DNA of 64,000 bases from an uncultured Burkholderiales bacterium (GCA_937873395.1 CALMYH010000107.1:1-64000), one strand, 5' to 3'; counted from the stretch's first letter, positions 25,465 through 35,574 are shown. Notes: a model not told the origin generated them from the sequence alone. Program-made: numbers and translations.

Positions 25465-26367
25465 TCACATCCGCCACGAGCGCCAAAGAAGAAGCGGCAG
25501 GTCGGTGCGGCCGATGCGCACTTTCTGCTCCCAGCTGCGGTGACCGACCTGGCCGATCCGTTCGAGAACGCGCAGACCGCCTTGTACCACCAGACGCAGC
25601 TCCCAGCCCGCTCGCCCGGGAAGCCGGCGGGCCAGCGGCGCGCCTTCGAGCATCAGCTTGCGGGCGTGTTCGCACAAATGCGTTACGACGGCGGACCGTG
25701 ATCGGTCCATGTCAGGACGGGCACGGGCCGCCGCGGCCTCGAAATCGGCCGTGTCCAGCCCGTGCAGGGAGAGCAGATCGGCGGGCAGGTAATGGCGTTT
25801 CCGGGGCAAATCGACACTCAGGTCCTGCCAGAAATTGATCAGCTGCAGTGCGCTGCAGATGCTGTCGCTCTGTTGAAGCGACAGCGGGTCATGCACCGCG
25901 TAGAGGTGCAGCAGCAGTCGACCGACCGGGTTGGCCGACAGGCGGCAATAGTCCAGCAGTTCACCGATGTCGGCGTAGCGGTGGCCGCTGTCGGTGTGGC
26001 GCACGTCCTGCTCGAAAGCGCTGAGCAGATCGTGCAACAGGGCGGTGGGCAGGGCGTGTTCGTGCAGCGCAAGGCGCAAGGGTCCGAACACCGGGGCCCA
26101 AGGCAGGTCGTTCGGCGCGTCCGGGCCGTTGATGCTGTCCAGGCACTGGCGATAGAGCGCCAGGGCTTGCAGCCGGTGTGAGGCGGGCAGATCGCCCTCG
26201 TCAGCCAGGTCGTCGGCCGTGCGTGCGAAGTGGTAGATGGCCGCCACCGGCGCGCGCAGCTGAGGAGGGCAAAGCCAGGACGCGACCGGAAAGTTCTCGT
26301 AATGCGCCACGCCGCCGGCCAGCCCCGCGGGACCGGTCTCGGGAAGGGGTTGGGGTGCTGCGGCCAT
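25465..26367 (-). CDS. hpnC: Squalene synthase HpnC (hydroxysqualene-forming)
   Basis: 300 aa. First Asp-rich motif ARTADDLADEG and second NFWQDLSVDLPRKRHYLP, the spelling typical of HpnC; VAHYENFPVASWLCP is the family start. It converts presqualene diphosphate to hydroxysqualene, between HpnD and HpnE. ATG 26367 is the first gene of the minus-strand unit hpnC, MFP, RND, hpnD, hpnE. Its promoter must lie in the 130-bp region shared with the divergent MFP gene, which also holds a palindromic operator-like site. Confidence 0.93.
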   Translation of the reverse strand: MAAAPQPLPETGPAGLAGGVAHYENFPVASWLCPPQLRAPVAAIYHFARTADDLADEGDLPASHRLQALALYRQCLDSINGPDAPNDLPWAPVFGPLRLALHEHALPTALLHDLLSAFEQDVRHTDSGHRYADIGELLDYCRLSANPVGRLLLHLYAVHDPLSLQQSDSICSALQLINFWQDLSVDLPRKRHYLPADLLSLHGLDTADFEAAAARARPDMDRSRSAVVTHLCEHARKLMLEGAPLARRLPGRAGWELRLVVQGGLRVLERIGQVGHRSWEQKVRIGRTDLPLLLWRSWRM

Positions 26368-26395
26368 GGGGTGATTGTGCGTCCCTTACAATTTT

Positions 26396-26409
26396 ACTAA
26401 CCGGTCAGT
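26396..26409. promoter_or_regulatory. Palindromic operator-like site between hpnC and the second MFP gene
   Basis: ACTAACCGGTCAGT is a near-perfect 14-bp inverted repeat (ACTRACCGGTYAGT). This form is typical of TetR/AcrR-family operators controlling RND pumps. It lies between TTACAA (26386-26391) and CATTAA (26410-26415), a plausible -35/-10 pair for the plus-strand pump, and 29 bp before the hpnC start on the other strand. No TetR gene is in the window, so the regulator would be encoded elsewhere. Confidence 0.55.
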
Positions 26410-26497
26410 CATTAATTTTCCGGGTCGTGGCGCGGGTTTTGCGCGGCCGCGCAAGGTCTGGCCCGTCCCGCCTCCACATTTGCCTACAGTTCCATTG

Positions 26498-27601
26498 ATG
26501 AAAGCTCCGCATTTTGTCCTCATCGTGACAGCGGTCGGCCTGTTGGCGGCCTGCAGCCAGCCCGAGCCCTCCCCAGAGCCGATTCGATCGGTCAAACTGA
26601 TGACCGTGACCGCCTCGCCGCAGGGTGTTGCCAGCGAATATGCCGGCGAGATCCGGGCCCGGGTGGAGTCGCAGCCCGGATTCCGTGTGGCCGGCAAACT
26701 GGTCGAGCGCCTGGTCGAGCCGGGGCAACAGGTCCGGCAGGGTCAGTTGCTGGCGCGGCTTGATCCCCGGGACTTCGCGCTGGCGGAGCAGGCCCTTCAG
26801 GCCCAGGTGCTGGCCGCCACCACCCAGCGTGATCTGGCAGCGGCCGAGTTGCGCCGCTTCCAGGACCTGCGGCGCCAGGGTTTCATCAGCGACGCCGAGA
26901 TCGAACGCCGCCGGGCGGCAGTCGACGCTGCCGAGGCGGCCCTGCGCCAGGCGCGTGCCCAGCTGGCGGTGCAGGGCAATCAGGCGAGCGACACCCGTCT
27001 GGTGGCCGATGCCGACGGCCTGGTGACCTCGGTGATGGCCGAGGTGGGACAGGTCCTGGCCGCGGGTGCGCCAGTGTTGCGCCTGGCTCACGTTGGCGCA
27101 CGCGAGGCCTGGATTTCCGTTCCCGAAGACCGTGTGCCTGAGCTCAGGACGGGCATGCCGGCCCAGGTCCGCCTGTGGGCCGGTGTTTCCGGTCCCTCCA
27201 CCCGGCTCACGCCAGCCCGGGTGAGAGAGGTGGCCGGGAGTGCGGACCGTGTCACCCGCACCTTCCTGGTCAAGCTCAGTCTCGAAGGCGGTGAAGCGGT
27301 GCCACTGGGCGCCACAGCCTATGTGCGGATGGACCCTGTCGTGGCCGAAGCCGGTCGGGCGGCTGAAGGCGTGAAGCTGCCCACCAGCGCCTTGCGACGC
27401 AAGGGCGAAGACACGGCGGTCTGGCTGTTCGATGCCGGTTCCGGCACGGTTCAGACTCGCGTCGTGCAAGTGCTCACCGCCGACGGCAACGAGGTGTTGG
27501 TCGCGGGCCTCGAGCCTGGCCAGGAGGTCGTGACGGCGGGGGTGCATGTGCTCACCGAAGGTCAGACGGTGACGCGCTTCGCGACGCCGGCCACGCGTTG
27601 A
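26498..27601 (+). CDS. RND efflux periplasmic adaptor lipoprotein (MFP, pump 2)
   Basis: 367 aa. Lipoprotein signal with lipobox LLAAC (Cys at about residue 17). Domains in order: barrel-sandwich half (GEIRARVESQPGFRVAGKL, VRQGQLLARLDPRDF), intact alpha-hairpin (about 92-155, GFISDAEIERRRAAVDAAE), second half (LVADADGLVTSVMAEVGQVL), beta-barrel and membrane-proximal domain. It links the pump encoded 8 bp downstream to an outer-membrane factor. ATG 26498 is chosen over an upstream start because the lipobox then sits at a normal distance. Divergent from hpnC. Confidence 0.92.
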   Translation: MKAPHFVLIVTAVGLLAACSQPEPSPEPIRSVKLMTVTASPQGVASEYAGEIRARVESQPGFRVAGKLVERLVEPGQQVRQGQLLARLDPRDFALAEQALQAQVLAATTQRDLAAAELRRFQDLRRQGFISDAEIERRRAAVDAAEAALRQARAQLAVQGNQASDTRLVADADGLVTSVMAEVGQVLAAGAPVLRLAHVGAREAWISVPEDRVPELRTGMPAQVRLWAGVSGPSTRLTPARVREVAGSADRVTRTFLVKLSLEGGEAVPLGATAYVRMDPVVAEAGRAAEGVKLPTSALRRKGEDTAVWLFDAGSGTVQTRVVQVLTADGNEVLVAGLEPGQEVVTAGVHVLTEGQTVTRFATPATR

Positions 27602-27609
27602 GGCCAGGC

Positions 27610-30600
27610 ATGCAGAACACGCCGATGCCGGTTTCGCCGGCCGATTCCTGGATCACGCGCTGGAACCTCTCTCGCTGGGCGCTGGAGCACCAGGCGCTCA
27701 CGCGCTATCTCATGATCGTGCTGATGCTGCTGGGCATCAGCGCCTATTTCCAGCTCGGCCAGGACGAAGACCCGCCCTTCACTTTCCGGGCCATGGTGGT
27801 GCAGGCCTACTGGCCCGGCGCCACCGCGCAGCAGGTGGCCGAGCAGGTCTCCGACCGCATCGAACGCACCCTGCAGGAGGTGCCCTACGCCGACGTCATC
27901 CGCAGCTACGCCAAGCCCGGCGAGGCGCTGATCATCTTCCAGCTGCGTGACAGCTCGCCCCCGGGTGAAGTGGCGCAGATCTGGACGACGGTGCGCAAGA
28001 AGATCGGGGACATGAGAGGCTCCCTGCCTCAGGGCGTGGCGGGGCCTTTCTTCAACGACGAGTTCGGTGATGTCTTCGGCGTCATCTACGCCCTGCAGGG
28101 CGAAGGTTTCACGCCGGCCGAAAAGAAGCAGGTGGCGGACGGCATCCGGCAGCGCTTGCTGGACGTCAAGGACGTCAGCAAGGTCGAGCTGTTTCGCGTG
28201 CAGGCCGAGAAGCTCTACATCGAAGTGTCCCAGCGCCGCCTGGCCACACTCGGACTGGACCTGAACCAGGTGCTTGCCAGCCTGGGGCAGCAGAATGCGG
28301 TCGAGTCGGCCGGCAGCCTGCAGACGCCCCTGGATGTGCTCCATGTTCGTGTCGGCGGCGCCTTCGACTCGGTCGACGAGTTGCGCGCCATGCCGATCCG
28401 TTCGCCCGACGGCACGCAGATCCGCCTGGGCGACATCGCCGACGTGCACCTGGGCTATGCCGATCCGCCCCGTGTGTTGGTGCGACACGGCGGCGAGGAC
28501 AGCATCGCCCTGGGCATCTCCATGGCCAGCGGTGGCGACATCGTCGCTCTGGGACGCAACCTCCGATCGGCGGTGGCCGCCCTGGATGCCGGGCTGCCGG
28601 CAGGGATGCGGCTGGTCCAGGTGCAGGACCAGCCGCGCGCGGTGACCACCTCGGTCAACGAATTCATCAAGGTCCTGATCGAGGCGGTGGTGATCGTGCT
28701 GGCGGTCAGCTTTGTGGCCTTGGGCCTGCACCGCCGCGAGGGCGGCAAAGGTCTGCGTCGCTACACGCTGGACATGCGCCCCGGACTGGTGGTGCTGATC
28801 ACCATTCCCCTGGTGCTGGCCGTGACCTTCCTGGTCATGCAGTACTGGGGCATCGGCCTGCACAAGATCTCGCTCGGATCGCTCATCATCGCCCTGGGTC
28901 TGCTGGTCGACGACGCCATCATCGCGGTCGAGATGATGGTGCGCAAACTGGAGGAAGGGCATTCGATGATGCGGGCCGCCACCTTCACCTGGGAGGTCAC
29001 CGCCATGCCGATGCTGACCGGCACCCTGATCACGGCCGCCGGCTTCCTGCCCATCGGCCTGGCCCGGTCGGCGGTGGGTGAATACACCTTCGCCATCTTC
29101 GGCGTCACCGCCGCGGCCCTGGTGATTTCCTGGTTCGTGGCGGTGATTTTTGTGCCCTACCTGGGTGTGAAGCTACTCAAGGTCAAGCCACACGTGGGCC
29201 AGATCCAGGAGGTGTTCGACGGACCTTTTTACGACCGTTTTCGTGCCACGGTCGACTGGTGTGTCGAACATCGATGGATCACCATCGGCGCCACGGCGTT
29301 GACGTTCGTGCTGGGACTGGCCGGCATGGGCCAGGTGCAGCAGCAGTTTTTCCCCGATTCCAGCCGACCCGAGATTCTGGTTGACGTCTGGTTGCCGGAG
29401 GGCAGCAGCATCGCGGCCACCGATGAAGTGACAAGACGCATCGAGCAGCGGCTGGCGCAGGAGCCGGGCGTTCGATCGGTCACCACCTGGGTGGGAAGCG
29501 GCGTGCCGCGCTTCTACCTGCCGCTGGACCAGATCTTCCCGCAGAGCAATGTCGCGCAGCTGATCGTGTTGCCCCGCGACCTGCGCGAGCGTGAGCGCCT
29601 GCGCCAGGCCTTGCCCGGTGTGCTGGCATCCGAATTTCCCGAGGTGCGTGGCCGCGTGAAGCTGCTGCCCAATGGGCCGCCCGTACCTTACCCGGTGCAA
29701 TTCCGGGTCATCGGAGACGATCCCGCGGTCTTGCGCGACCTGGCCGATGAAGTCAAGGAGGCCATGCGGCGCAACCCGAACGCGTTGGGTGTGAATGACA
29801 ACTGGAACGAGTCGGTCAAGGTCATGCGGCTGGAGGTCGACCAGGTCAAGGCACGGACGCTGGGCCTGTCCAGCCAGTCGATCGCCCGAGCCTCGCACAC
29901 CCTGTTGTCCGGCACCACGGTGGGCCAGTACCGCGACGGCGACAAGCTGATCGACATTGTGCTGAGACAGCCTCTGGAGGAGCGCAGCACCATCACCGAT
30001 CTGGCCCAGGTCTACCTGCCGACGGCGTCGGGCCAGAGTGTGCCCCTGCTGCAGGTGGCCCGGCCGGCATTCGACTGGGAGCCCGGGGTGATGTGGCGCG
30101 AGAACCGCAGCTATGCCATCACCGTGCAGAGTGACACCACCGAGGGGCTGCAAGGGGCCACGGTGACGGCCGAACTGCTGCCGGTGCTGCGCCAGATCGA
30201 AGTGGACTGGCGCCAGCGTGGCCTCAGCGGCTACCGCATCGAGGTGGCCGGCGCGGTGGAAGAAAGCAGCAAGGGCTCCTCGTCCATTGCCGCCGGCATT
30301 CCCCTGATGCTGTTCCTTGTCTTCACCCTGCTCATGCTGCAACTGCAGAGCTTCAGCCGGGCTCTGCTGGTGTTCATCACGGGACCGCTGGGCATGGCGG
30401 GGGTGGCGGCGGCCCTGCTGTTGCTCAACCGGCCGTTCGGTTTTGTGGCCTTGCTGGGAGTGATCGCGCTCATGGGCATGGTTCAGCGCAACTCGGTGAT
30501 CCTGATCGACCAGATCGAACAGGACCGGGCGCGCGGTGTGCCCGCCTGGGATGCCATCGTCGATTCCACGGTCCGGCGGATGCGGCCCATCGTGCTGACC

Positions 30601-30756
30601 GCGGCCGCGGCGGTGCTGGCCATGATCCCGCTTTCGCGCAGCGTGTTCTGGGGACCGATGGCGGTGGCCATCATGGGTGGGCTGATCGTGGCCACGGTGC
30701 TGACCCTGCTGGCCCGGCCGGCCATGTATGCCGCCTGGTTCCGCATCCGCCGATGA
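27610..30756 (+). CDS. RND-family efflux transporter inner-membrane pump (pump 2)
   Basis: 1048 aa from ATG 27610 (GAGG at 27600-27603). Full RND architecture with 12 membrane helices and two periplasmic loops. TM4 has the complete proton-relay pair in GLLVDDAIIAVEMM; at the TM10 lysine position there is Arg (MVQRNSVILID). The start ITRWNLSRWALEHQALTRYL and QDEDPPFTFRAMVV resemble multidrug pumps of the hydrophobic/amphiphilic exporter class; the substrate is unknown. It forms a two-gene unit with the MFP. A LysR gene follows 32 bp downstream. Confidence 0.92.
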   Translation: MQNTPMPVSPADSWITRWNLSRWALEHQALTRYLMIVLMLLGISAYFQLGQDEDPPFTFRAMVVQAYWPGATAQQVAEQVSDRIERTLQEVPYADVIRSYAKPGEALIIFQLRDSSPPGEVAQIWTTVRKKIGDMRGSLPQGVAGPFFNDEFGDVFGVIYALQGEGFTPAEKKQVADGIRQRLLDVKDVSKVELFRVQAEKLYIEVSQRRLATLGLDLNQVLASLGQQNAVESAGSLQTPLDVLHVRVGGAFDSVDELRAMPIRSPDGTQIRLGDIADVHLGYADPPRVLVRHGGEDSIALGISMASGGDIVALGRNLRSAVAALDAGLPAGMRLVQVQDQPRAVTTSVNEFIKVLIEAVVIVLAVSFVALGLHRREGGKGLRRYTLDMRPGLVVLITIPLVLAVTFLVMQYWGIGLHKISLGSLIIALGLLVDDAIIAVEMMVRKLEEGHSMMRAATFTWEVTAMPMLTGTLITAAGFLPIGLARSAVGEYTFAIFGVTAAALVISWFVAVIFVPYLGVKLLKVKPHVGQIQEVFDGPFYDRFRATVDWCVEHRWITIGATALTFVLGLAGMGQVQQQFFPDSSRPEILVDVWLPEGSSIAATDEVTRRIEQRLAQEPGVRSVTTWVGSGVPRFYLPLDQIFPQSNVAQLIVLPRDLRERERLRQALPGVLASEFPEVRGRVKLLPNGPPVPYPVQFRVIGDDPAVLRDLADEVKEAMRRNPNALGVNDNWNESVKVMRLEVDQVKARTLGLSSQSIARASHTLLSGTTVGQYRDGDKLIDIVLRQPLEERSTITDLAQVYLPTASGQSVPLLQVARPAFDWEPGVMWRENRSYAITVQSDTTEGLQGATVTAELLPVLRQIEVDWRQRGLSGYRIEVAGAVEESSKGSSSIAAGIPLMLFLVFTLLMLQLQSFSRALLVFITGPLGMAGVAAALLLLNRPFGFVALLGVIALMGMVQRNSVILIDQIEQDRARGVPAWDAIVDSTVRRMRPIVLTAAAAVLAMIPLSRSVFWGPMAVAIMGGLIVATVLTLLARPAMYAAWFRIRR

Positions 30757-30788
30757 ACCCCGTGGTCCCGGCCGATGGACAATAGGCC

Positions 30789-31712
30789 ATGCGCCTGCGT
30801 CATATCGAGGTCTTCAACGCCGTCATGCTCACCGGCAGCGTGAGCGCGGCCGCGCGCATGATCAACGTCACCCAGCCGGCCGTCAGCCGGACCCTGCAGC
30901 ATGCCGAGTTGCAGCTGGGTTTCCCCTTGTTCCAGCGCGTCGGTGGACGCCTGCGCCCGACCCTGGAGGCACAGACGCTTTACCCCCATGTCGAGCGCCT
31001 GTTCCAGCAGCTCGACGAGGTGCAGCGCCTGTCGGCCAACCTGCGTGCTGGCCGCAGCCAGCACGAGCTGCAGGTGCTGACCGTGCTGGCCCTGAGCTAC
31101 GAGGTGATGCCGCGGGCCATGCGCCTGTTCCGACAGAAACATCCCGGCGTCATCGTCCACCACCAGGCTTTGCACTCACCCCAGATCGTCTCGGCGCTGG
31201 CGCTGCAGGAGGCGGACATCGGCTACGTCTTCAGTGTGCCGCCGCATCCATCCCTCACCTTGGAGGCCCTGGGCAGCCGCTCGGTCGTGTGTGTGGCGCC
31301 GCGCGGTCTTCTGCCCCCTCGGGTGGTGCGCTCGGGTGAAGTGGGGCCAGCCGATCTGGCCGGGCTGCCGATCGTGGCCCTCGATCCGCAGGACCCCTTG
31401 GGCGTGCTGCTGTCGCAGACGTTGCGCGACAGTGGCGCCCTGCTGGACGTGGTGGCCACCGTGCAGACCTACCATGTGGCCCTGGCTCTGGCCCAGCATG
31501 GCGTCGGGGTGGCCATGGTCGAGTCCTGCACGGCGGCTTCGGCCGACCGGCGACGCGTCGACGTCCTTCGGTGGGTCCCGTCCATCGAGGTGCCGGTGCA
31601 GGCATTGCGGCCCGCCCAACGTCCCGGCTCCCAGACGCTGCGCTTCTTCACGCGCTGCATGCAGCAGGCGCTGGAAGACGTCGGGCCGCTGGGCCTGAAG
31701 CCGTCTCCCTGA
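30789..31712 (+). CDS. LysR-family transcriptional regulator
   Basis: 307 aa. Winged HTH at 1-60 (MRLRHIEVFNAVMLTGSVSAAARMI, NVTQPAVSRTLQHAE) and a periplasmic-binding-like effector domain at about 90-295. It is close enough to the RND genes (32 bp) to be co-transcribed, but also converges with and overlaps the DadA-like gene by 65 bp at the 3' end, so either locus may be its target. LysR proteins usually respond to a pathway metabolite, which would fit an amino-acid catabolic locus. Effector unknown. Confidence 0.9.
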   Translation: MRLRHIEVFNAVMLTGSVSAAARMINVTQPAVSRTLQHAELQLGFPLFQRVGGRLRPTLEAQTLYPHVERLFQQLDEVQRLSANLRAGRSQHELQVLTVLALSYEVMPRAMRLFRQKHPGVIVHHQALHSPQIVSALALQEADIGYVFSVPPHPSLTLEALGSRSVVCVAPRGLLPPRVVRSGEVGPADLAGLPIVALDPQDPLGVLLSQTLRDSGALLDVVATVQTYHVALALAQHGVGVAMVESCTAASADRRRVDVLRWVPSIEVPVQALRPAQRPGSQTLRFFTRCMQQALEDVGPLGLKPSP

Positions 31713-32946
31713 GCAGATCCCGGATCCGCACGGCACTGCCCATGGCCAGTGTGAGCCCGAGAGCCCCGTGGCCGGTGTTCAGCCACACCCTGTCGGGCAT
31801 GCCCGGTCGGCGTCCGATGATCGGCAGGCCGCGGGGCGTGGCCGGTCGCAGGCCGGCCCAGGGGTTGAGTGGCCCGTCCAGGGCAATCTCCGGAAAGACA
31901 TGCCGCGTCGTGGCTTTGAGGGATTCGATCCGACGGGTGTCGATGCCACGGTCCTCGCCGACCACCTCGACCATGCCCGCCACGCGGATCCGTTCCCCGA
32001 GACGGGCAAACACGACCTTGCGGGACAGATCGGTGATGCTGACGCGGGGTGCGGCGCTGTCACCGCCGGCCGCCGGCACCGGGACGGTGATGCTGTAGCC
32101 CTTGAGGGGATAGACCGGCAGGCGCATCCCCAGCTGTCGGGCCAGGCTCGCCGATCCGGTGCCCGCCGCCAGCACGAATGCATCGGCCTGAACCTCCTGA
32201 CCTGCCACAGACACGGCGTACACCCGTCCTTCGCTCTGGCGCCACGCCTGAACCGGCTGCCCCAGCATGAAACGCACCCCCTGGTCAGCCAGGCGCTGCT
32301 GCAGGTCCTGACACAGGGCGGCGGCATCGACGGCACACTCGCTCGGAGTGAACACACCACCAGCGATGCGACGCGCATGGTGGGCCAGCGCCGGCTCGAC
32401 ACCCACACATTCGGACGCGGTCAGAATGCGCTGGGACTCGCCACCCATCGCCTGCTGCAACTGCACCTGGCGCCTGGCGCTTTCCAGACCGGACGCATCC
32501 GGGTACAGCACCAGCTTGCCACTGCGGGAGAAGTCGCAGTCCAACCCCTCTTCCTGAAGCATCTGTTCGAACACCTGCCGGCTCCGGGCAGCCAGGGTCA
32601 GCAACTGGGCGGTGGTCTCGCGCGAGACCGAGCTGCGACAGGCCGCCATGAAGCGCAGCAGCCAGGACCACTGGGCCGGGTCGGCACGGAGCCGAAAGCG
32701 CAGGGGCGACTCCGGGGACAGCAGCAGCTTGGGCAGCTGCGTCCAGATGGCCGGATCGGCCAGGGGTTGCACATAGGAGTAGCTCAGCTGGGCACCGTTG
32801 CCCCCGCTGGCCCCCGCGCCCGGCTGATCGCGGTCGATCACCGTGACCTGCCAACCGTCCCGGGCCAGCGCCCAGGCGGTGCCCAGACCCACCACACCCG
32901 CGCCAATGACCACGGCGTGGCCGGGAGACAAGATTGTTTTTGACAT
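31648..32946 (-). CDS. FAD-dependent D-amino-acid dehydrogenase (DadA-like)
   Basis: 432 aa. An N-terminal FAD Rossmann motif (VVIGAGVVGLGTAWALARDGW) is followed by the DAO-family segments DRDQPGAGASGGNGAQLS and a C-terminal GHGALGLTLAMGSA. It would oxidise D-amino acids to keto acids and pass electrons to the respiratory chain. ATG 32946 is 16 residues before the FAD motif; the frame is open upstream without similarity. It is divergent from the aminotransferase and convergent with LysR (65-bp overlap). Exact substrate unknown; it could also act on an N-alkylated amino acid, as related deaminating oxidases do. Confidence 0.88.
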   Translation of the reverse strand: MSKTILSPGHAVVIGAGVVGLGTAWALARDGWQVTVIDRDQPGAGASGGNGAQLSYSYVQPLADPAIWTQLPKLLLSPESPLRFRLRADPAQWSWLLRFMAACRSSVSRETTAQLLTLAARSRQVFEQMLQEEGLDCDFSRSGKLVLYPDASGLESARRQVQLQQAMGGESQRILTASECVGVEPALAHHARRIAGGVFTPSECAVDAAALCQDLQQRLADQGVRFMLGQPVQAWRQSEGRVYAVSVAGQEVQADAFVLAAGTGSASLARQLGMRLPVYPLKGYSITVPVPAAGGDSAAPRVSITDLSRKVVFARLGERIRVAGMVEVVGEDRGIDTRRIESLKATTRHVFPEIALDGPLNPWAGLRPATPRGLPIIGRRPGMPDRVWLNTGHGALGLTLAMGSAVRIRDLLRETASGPAARRLPAPAACSA

Positions 32947-33097
32947 GCTTCGGACTGTAGGGCCGTGGCTGCCGCCAGGGACATGCCGATCGGCTGCACG
33001 GGTATAAGCAGAACTCATGGATAGCCACTGAATTGGCATTTCCGCTGTCGCGGGGCGGTGCCTAGACTGGCGGCTTCGAGCCTCAATCGACATCCTC

Positions 33098-34444
33098 ATG
33101 CACGACAGCCGCGTCTTCCATCGCCAACTCCAGAAACGCCCGCCCGTCGCGGTCGGCGGGGAAGGGGTTCACATCATCGACGCCGACGGTCGGCGCTACA
33201 TCGACGCTTCCGGCGGAGCGGCTGTCTCCTGTCTGGGTCACGGGCATCCGGATGTCATGGCGGCAATGCACCGGCAGATCGACCGCCTGTCCTATGCGCA
33301 CACCAGCTTTTTCACCACCGAGGTGGCCGAACAGCTGGCCGATCTGCTCGTGGCGACCGCGCCCGAGGGCATGAGCCATGTCTACTTTGTCAGTGGCGGC
33401 TCCGAGGCGGTCGAGGCGGCGCTCAAGATGGCGCGCCAGTACTTCGTCGAGATCGGCCAGCCGCAGCGGCGCCATTTCATCGCGCGCCGCCAAAGCTATC
33501 ACGGCAACACCCTGGGTGCTCTGGCGGTGGGCGGCAACGAGTGGCGGCGCGAGCAGTTCCGCCCGCTGCTGATCGACGTCACCCATGTCTCCCCATGCTA
33601 CGAATACCGCGATCGGCGGGATCACGAAACCCCGGAGCAATATGGTCAGCGACTGGTGGCCGAGTTGTCCGAAACCATCGGTCGGCTGGGACCTGAGAAC
33701 GTCATGGCCTTCGTGGCCGAGACGGTCGGGGGCGCAACGGCGGGTGTGCTGTCGCCGGTGCCCGGCTACTTCCGGGGCATCCGCGACTTGTGCGACCGCC
33801 ATGGCATCCTGCTCATCCTGGACGAGGTCATGTGCGGCATGGGCCGCACCGGGACCCTTCATGCGTGCGAACAGGAGGGTGTGGTGCCCGACCTGCTCAC
33901 GATCGCCAAGGGACTGGGCGGTGGTTATCAGCCCATCGGCGCGGTACTCGCCCAGGGACGCCTGGTGGAGGCCATGAAGAAGGGCAGCGGCCTGTTCCAG
34001 CATGGACACACCTATCTCGGGCATGCCGTGGCCTGTGCGGCCGCGCTCGCGGTGCAGCAGGTGATCCGGCGCGACGATCTGCTGGCCCGTGTCCGAGGCG
34101 CCGGTCTGCACCTGCACCGCCGCCTGCAGGAGCGCTTCGGTGCGCATCCCCATGTGGGCGACATCCGCGGTCGAGGACTGTTCTGGGGGCTTGAGTTTGT
34201 GCGGGACCGAGCAAGCCAGACCTGGTTCGACCCGGCCTTGCGGCTTCATGCCCGGCTCAAGGCGGCTGCCATGGCCCAGGGGCTGATGGTGTATCCGATG
34301 GGGGGAACGGTGGACGGCCGGTGCGGCGACCACGTGCTGCTGGCACCCCCGTTCATCGCCAGTGATGCCGAGCTCGACGCCATCGTTGATCGCCTCGCCC
34401 TTGCGCTGGAGCAAGTCCTGGCTGACATCAGCCTGGCGTCATAA
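33098..34444 (+). CDS. Class III PLP-dependent aminotransferase
   Basis: 448 aa. Class III fold: [17 protein letters not shown], the YHGNTLGAL turn, the [14 protein letters not shown] aspartate that binds the pyridine nitrogen, and the PLP lysine in [12 protein letters not shown]. Relatives are omega-aminotransferases (beta-alanine:pyruvate, diaminobutyrate, DAPA); the substrate cannot be fixed from sequence. It lies between a DadA-like gene (divergent) and a TAXI-TRAP transporter downstream (152 bp), which suggests catabolism of an imported amino compound. Confidence 0.88.
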   Translation: MHDSRVFHRQLQKRPPVAVGGEGVHIIDADGRRYIDASGGAAVSCLGHGHPDVMAAMHRQIDRLSYAHTSFFTTEVAEQLADLLVATAPEGMSHVYFVSGGSEAVEAALKMARQYFVEIGQPQRRHFIARRQSYHGNTLGALAVGGNEWRREQFRPLLIDVTHVSPCYEYRDRRDHETPEQYGQRLVAELSETIGRLGPENVMAFVAETVGGATAGVLSPVPGYFRGIRDLCDRHGILLILDEVMCGMGRTGTLHACEQEGVVPDLLTIAKGLGGGYQPIGAVLAQGRLVEAMKKGSGLFQHGHTYLGHAVACAAALAVQQVIRRDDLLARVRGAGLHLHRRLQERFGAHPHVGDIRGRGLFWGLEFVRDRASQTWFDPALRLHARLKAAAMAQGLMVYPMGGTVDGRCGDHVLLAPPFIASDAELDAIVDRLALALEQVLADISLAS

Positions 34445-34596
34445 TAAATTTGCATGACTTCACAGGGAAAATCCGGAGGAGCAGAAGCCTCGCTGACGTG
34501 AACCTTGCATTACGATTCCATCGCTTCGTGACCCTGTCCCAAAAGCTCGGCACGAATTCCATCAACCAAGCAGACCCCTGCAGGAGATCCCCAACC

Positions 34597-35574
34597 ATGA
34601 AGAAAATCACCGCTTTTCTGAGCGCTGTCGGCGCCGCCGTTGCCCTGATGGCGCCCGCCGCCCCCGCGCTGGCCCAGCAGAAGTTCATGACCATCGGCAC
34701 CGGTGGCGTGACCGGTGTGTATTACCCGGTGGGCGGTGCCATCTGCCGTCTGGTCAACATGGGGCGTGCCCAGCATGGTTTCCGTTGCACCGTCGAATCC
34801 ACGGGCGGCTCGGTGGCCAACATCAACACCATCCGAGCCGGCGACCTGGACTTCGGCGTCGCCCAGTCCGACTGGAACCACCACGGCCACAAGGGCACCA
34901 GCAGCTTCCAGCAGGCCGGCGCCTTCACCGACCTGCGGTCCGTGTTCTCTCTGCACCCGGAGCCCTTCACCGTGCTGGCCCGCGCCGACGCCAACATCAG
35001 GAGCTTCAACGACCTCAAGGGCAAACGCGTCAACGTGGGCAACCCGGGTTCGGGTACCCGCGCGTCCATGGAACAGCTGATGGCTGCCATGAACTGGAAC
35101 ATGTCCGATTTCCGGCTGGCCGCCGAATTGCGTGCCGATGAGCACGGCCCGGCCCTGTGTGACAACCGGATCGATGCCTTCTTCTACGGTGTCGGCCACC
35201 CCAGCGCCAACATCATGGATCCGGTGACCACCTGCGGCGCCAAGCTGGTTCCGATCACCGGTCCTGCGGTCGACAAGCTGGTGGCCGACAACCCCTTCTA
35301 TGCCAAGGCGAACATTCCCGGCGGCATGTACCGTGGCAACGACCAGCCCACCCCGACCTATGGTGTGGTGGCAACGCTGGTGACTTCTGCCAAGGTGCCT
35401 GACGAGCAGGTCTACACCCTGGTCAAGGCGGTGTTCGACAATTTCGACCAGTTCAAGCGCCTGCACCCGGCGCTGGCCGAGCTGAATCCCGAGAACATGG
35501 TCAAGGACGGTCTGTCGGCACCGCTGCACCCCGGCGCTGCCAGGTTCTATCGCGAAAAAGGCTGGCTCAAGTGA
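34597..35574 (+). CDS. TAXI-family TRAP transporter solute receptor
   Basis: 325 aa. Signal peptide 1-27 (cleavage ALAQ). The mature start [22 protein letters not shown] and [26 protein letters not shown] are hallmarks of TAXI receptors. CAGGAG at 34581-34586 supports ATG 34597. The protein captures a solute, often glutamate or another carboxylate in this family, and delivers it to the membrane protein encoded downstream. A terminator-like hairpin follows, which may keep receptor mRNA in excess over permease mRNA. Confidence 0.92.
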   Translation: MKKITAFLSAVGAAVALMAPAAPALAQQKFMTIGTGGVTGVYYPVGGAICRLVNMGRAQHGFRCTVESTGGSVANINTIRAGDLDFGVAQSDWNHHGHKGTSSFQQAGAFTDLRSVFSLHPEPFTVLARADANIRSFNDLKGKRVNVGNPGSGTRASMEQLMAAMNWNMSDFRLAAELRADEHGPALCDNRIDAFFYGVGHPSANIMDPVTTCGAKLVPITGPAVDKLVADNPFYAKANIPGGMYRGNDQPTPTYGVVATLVTSAKVPDEQVYTLVKAVFDNFDQFKRLHPALAELNPENMVKDGLSAPLHPGAARFYREKGWLK

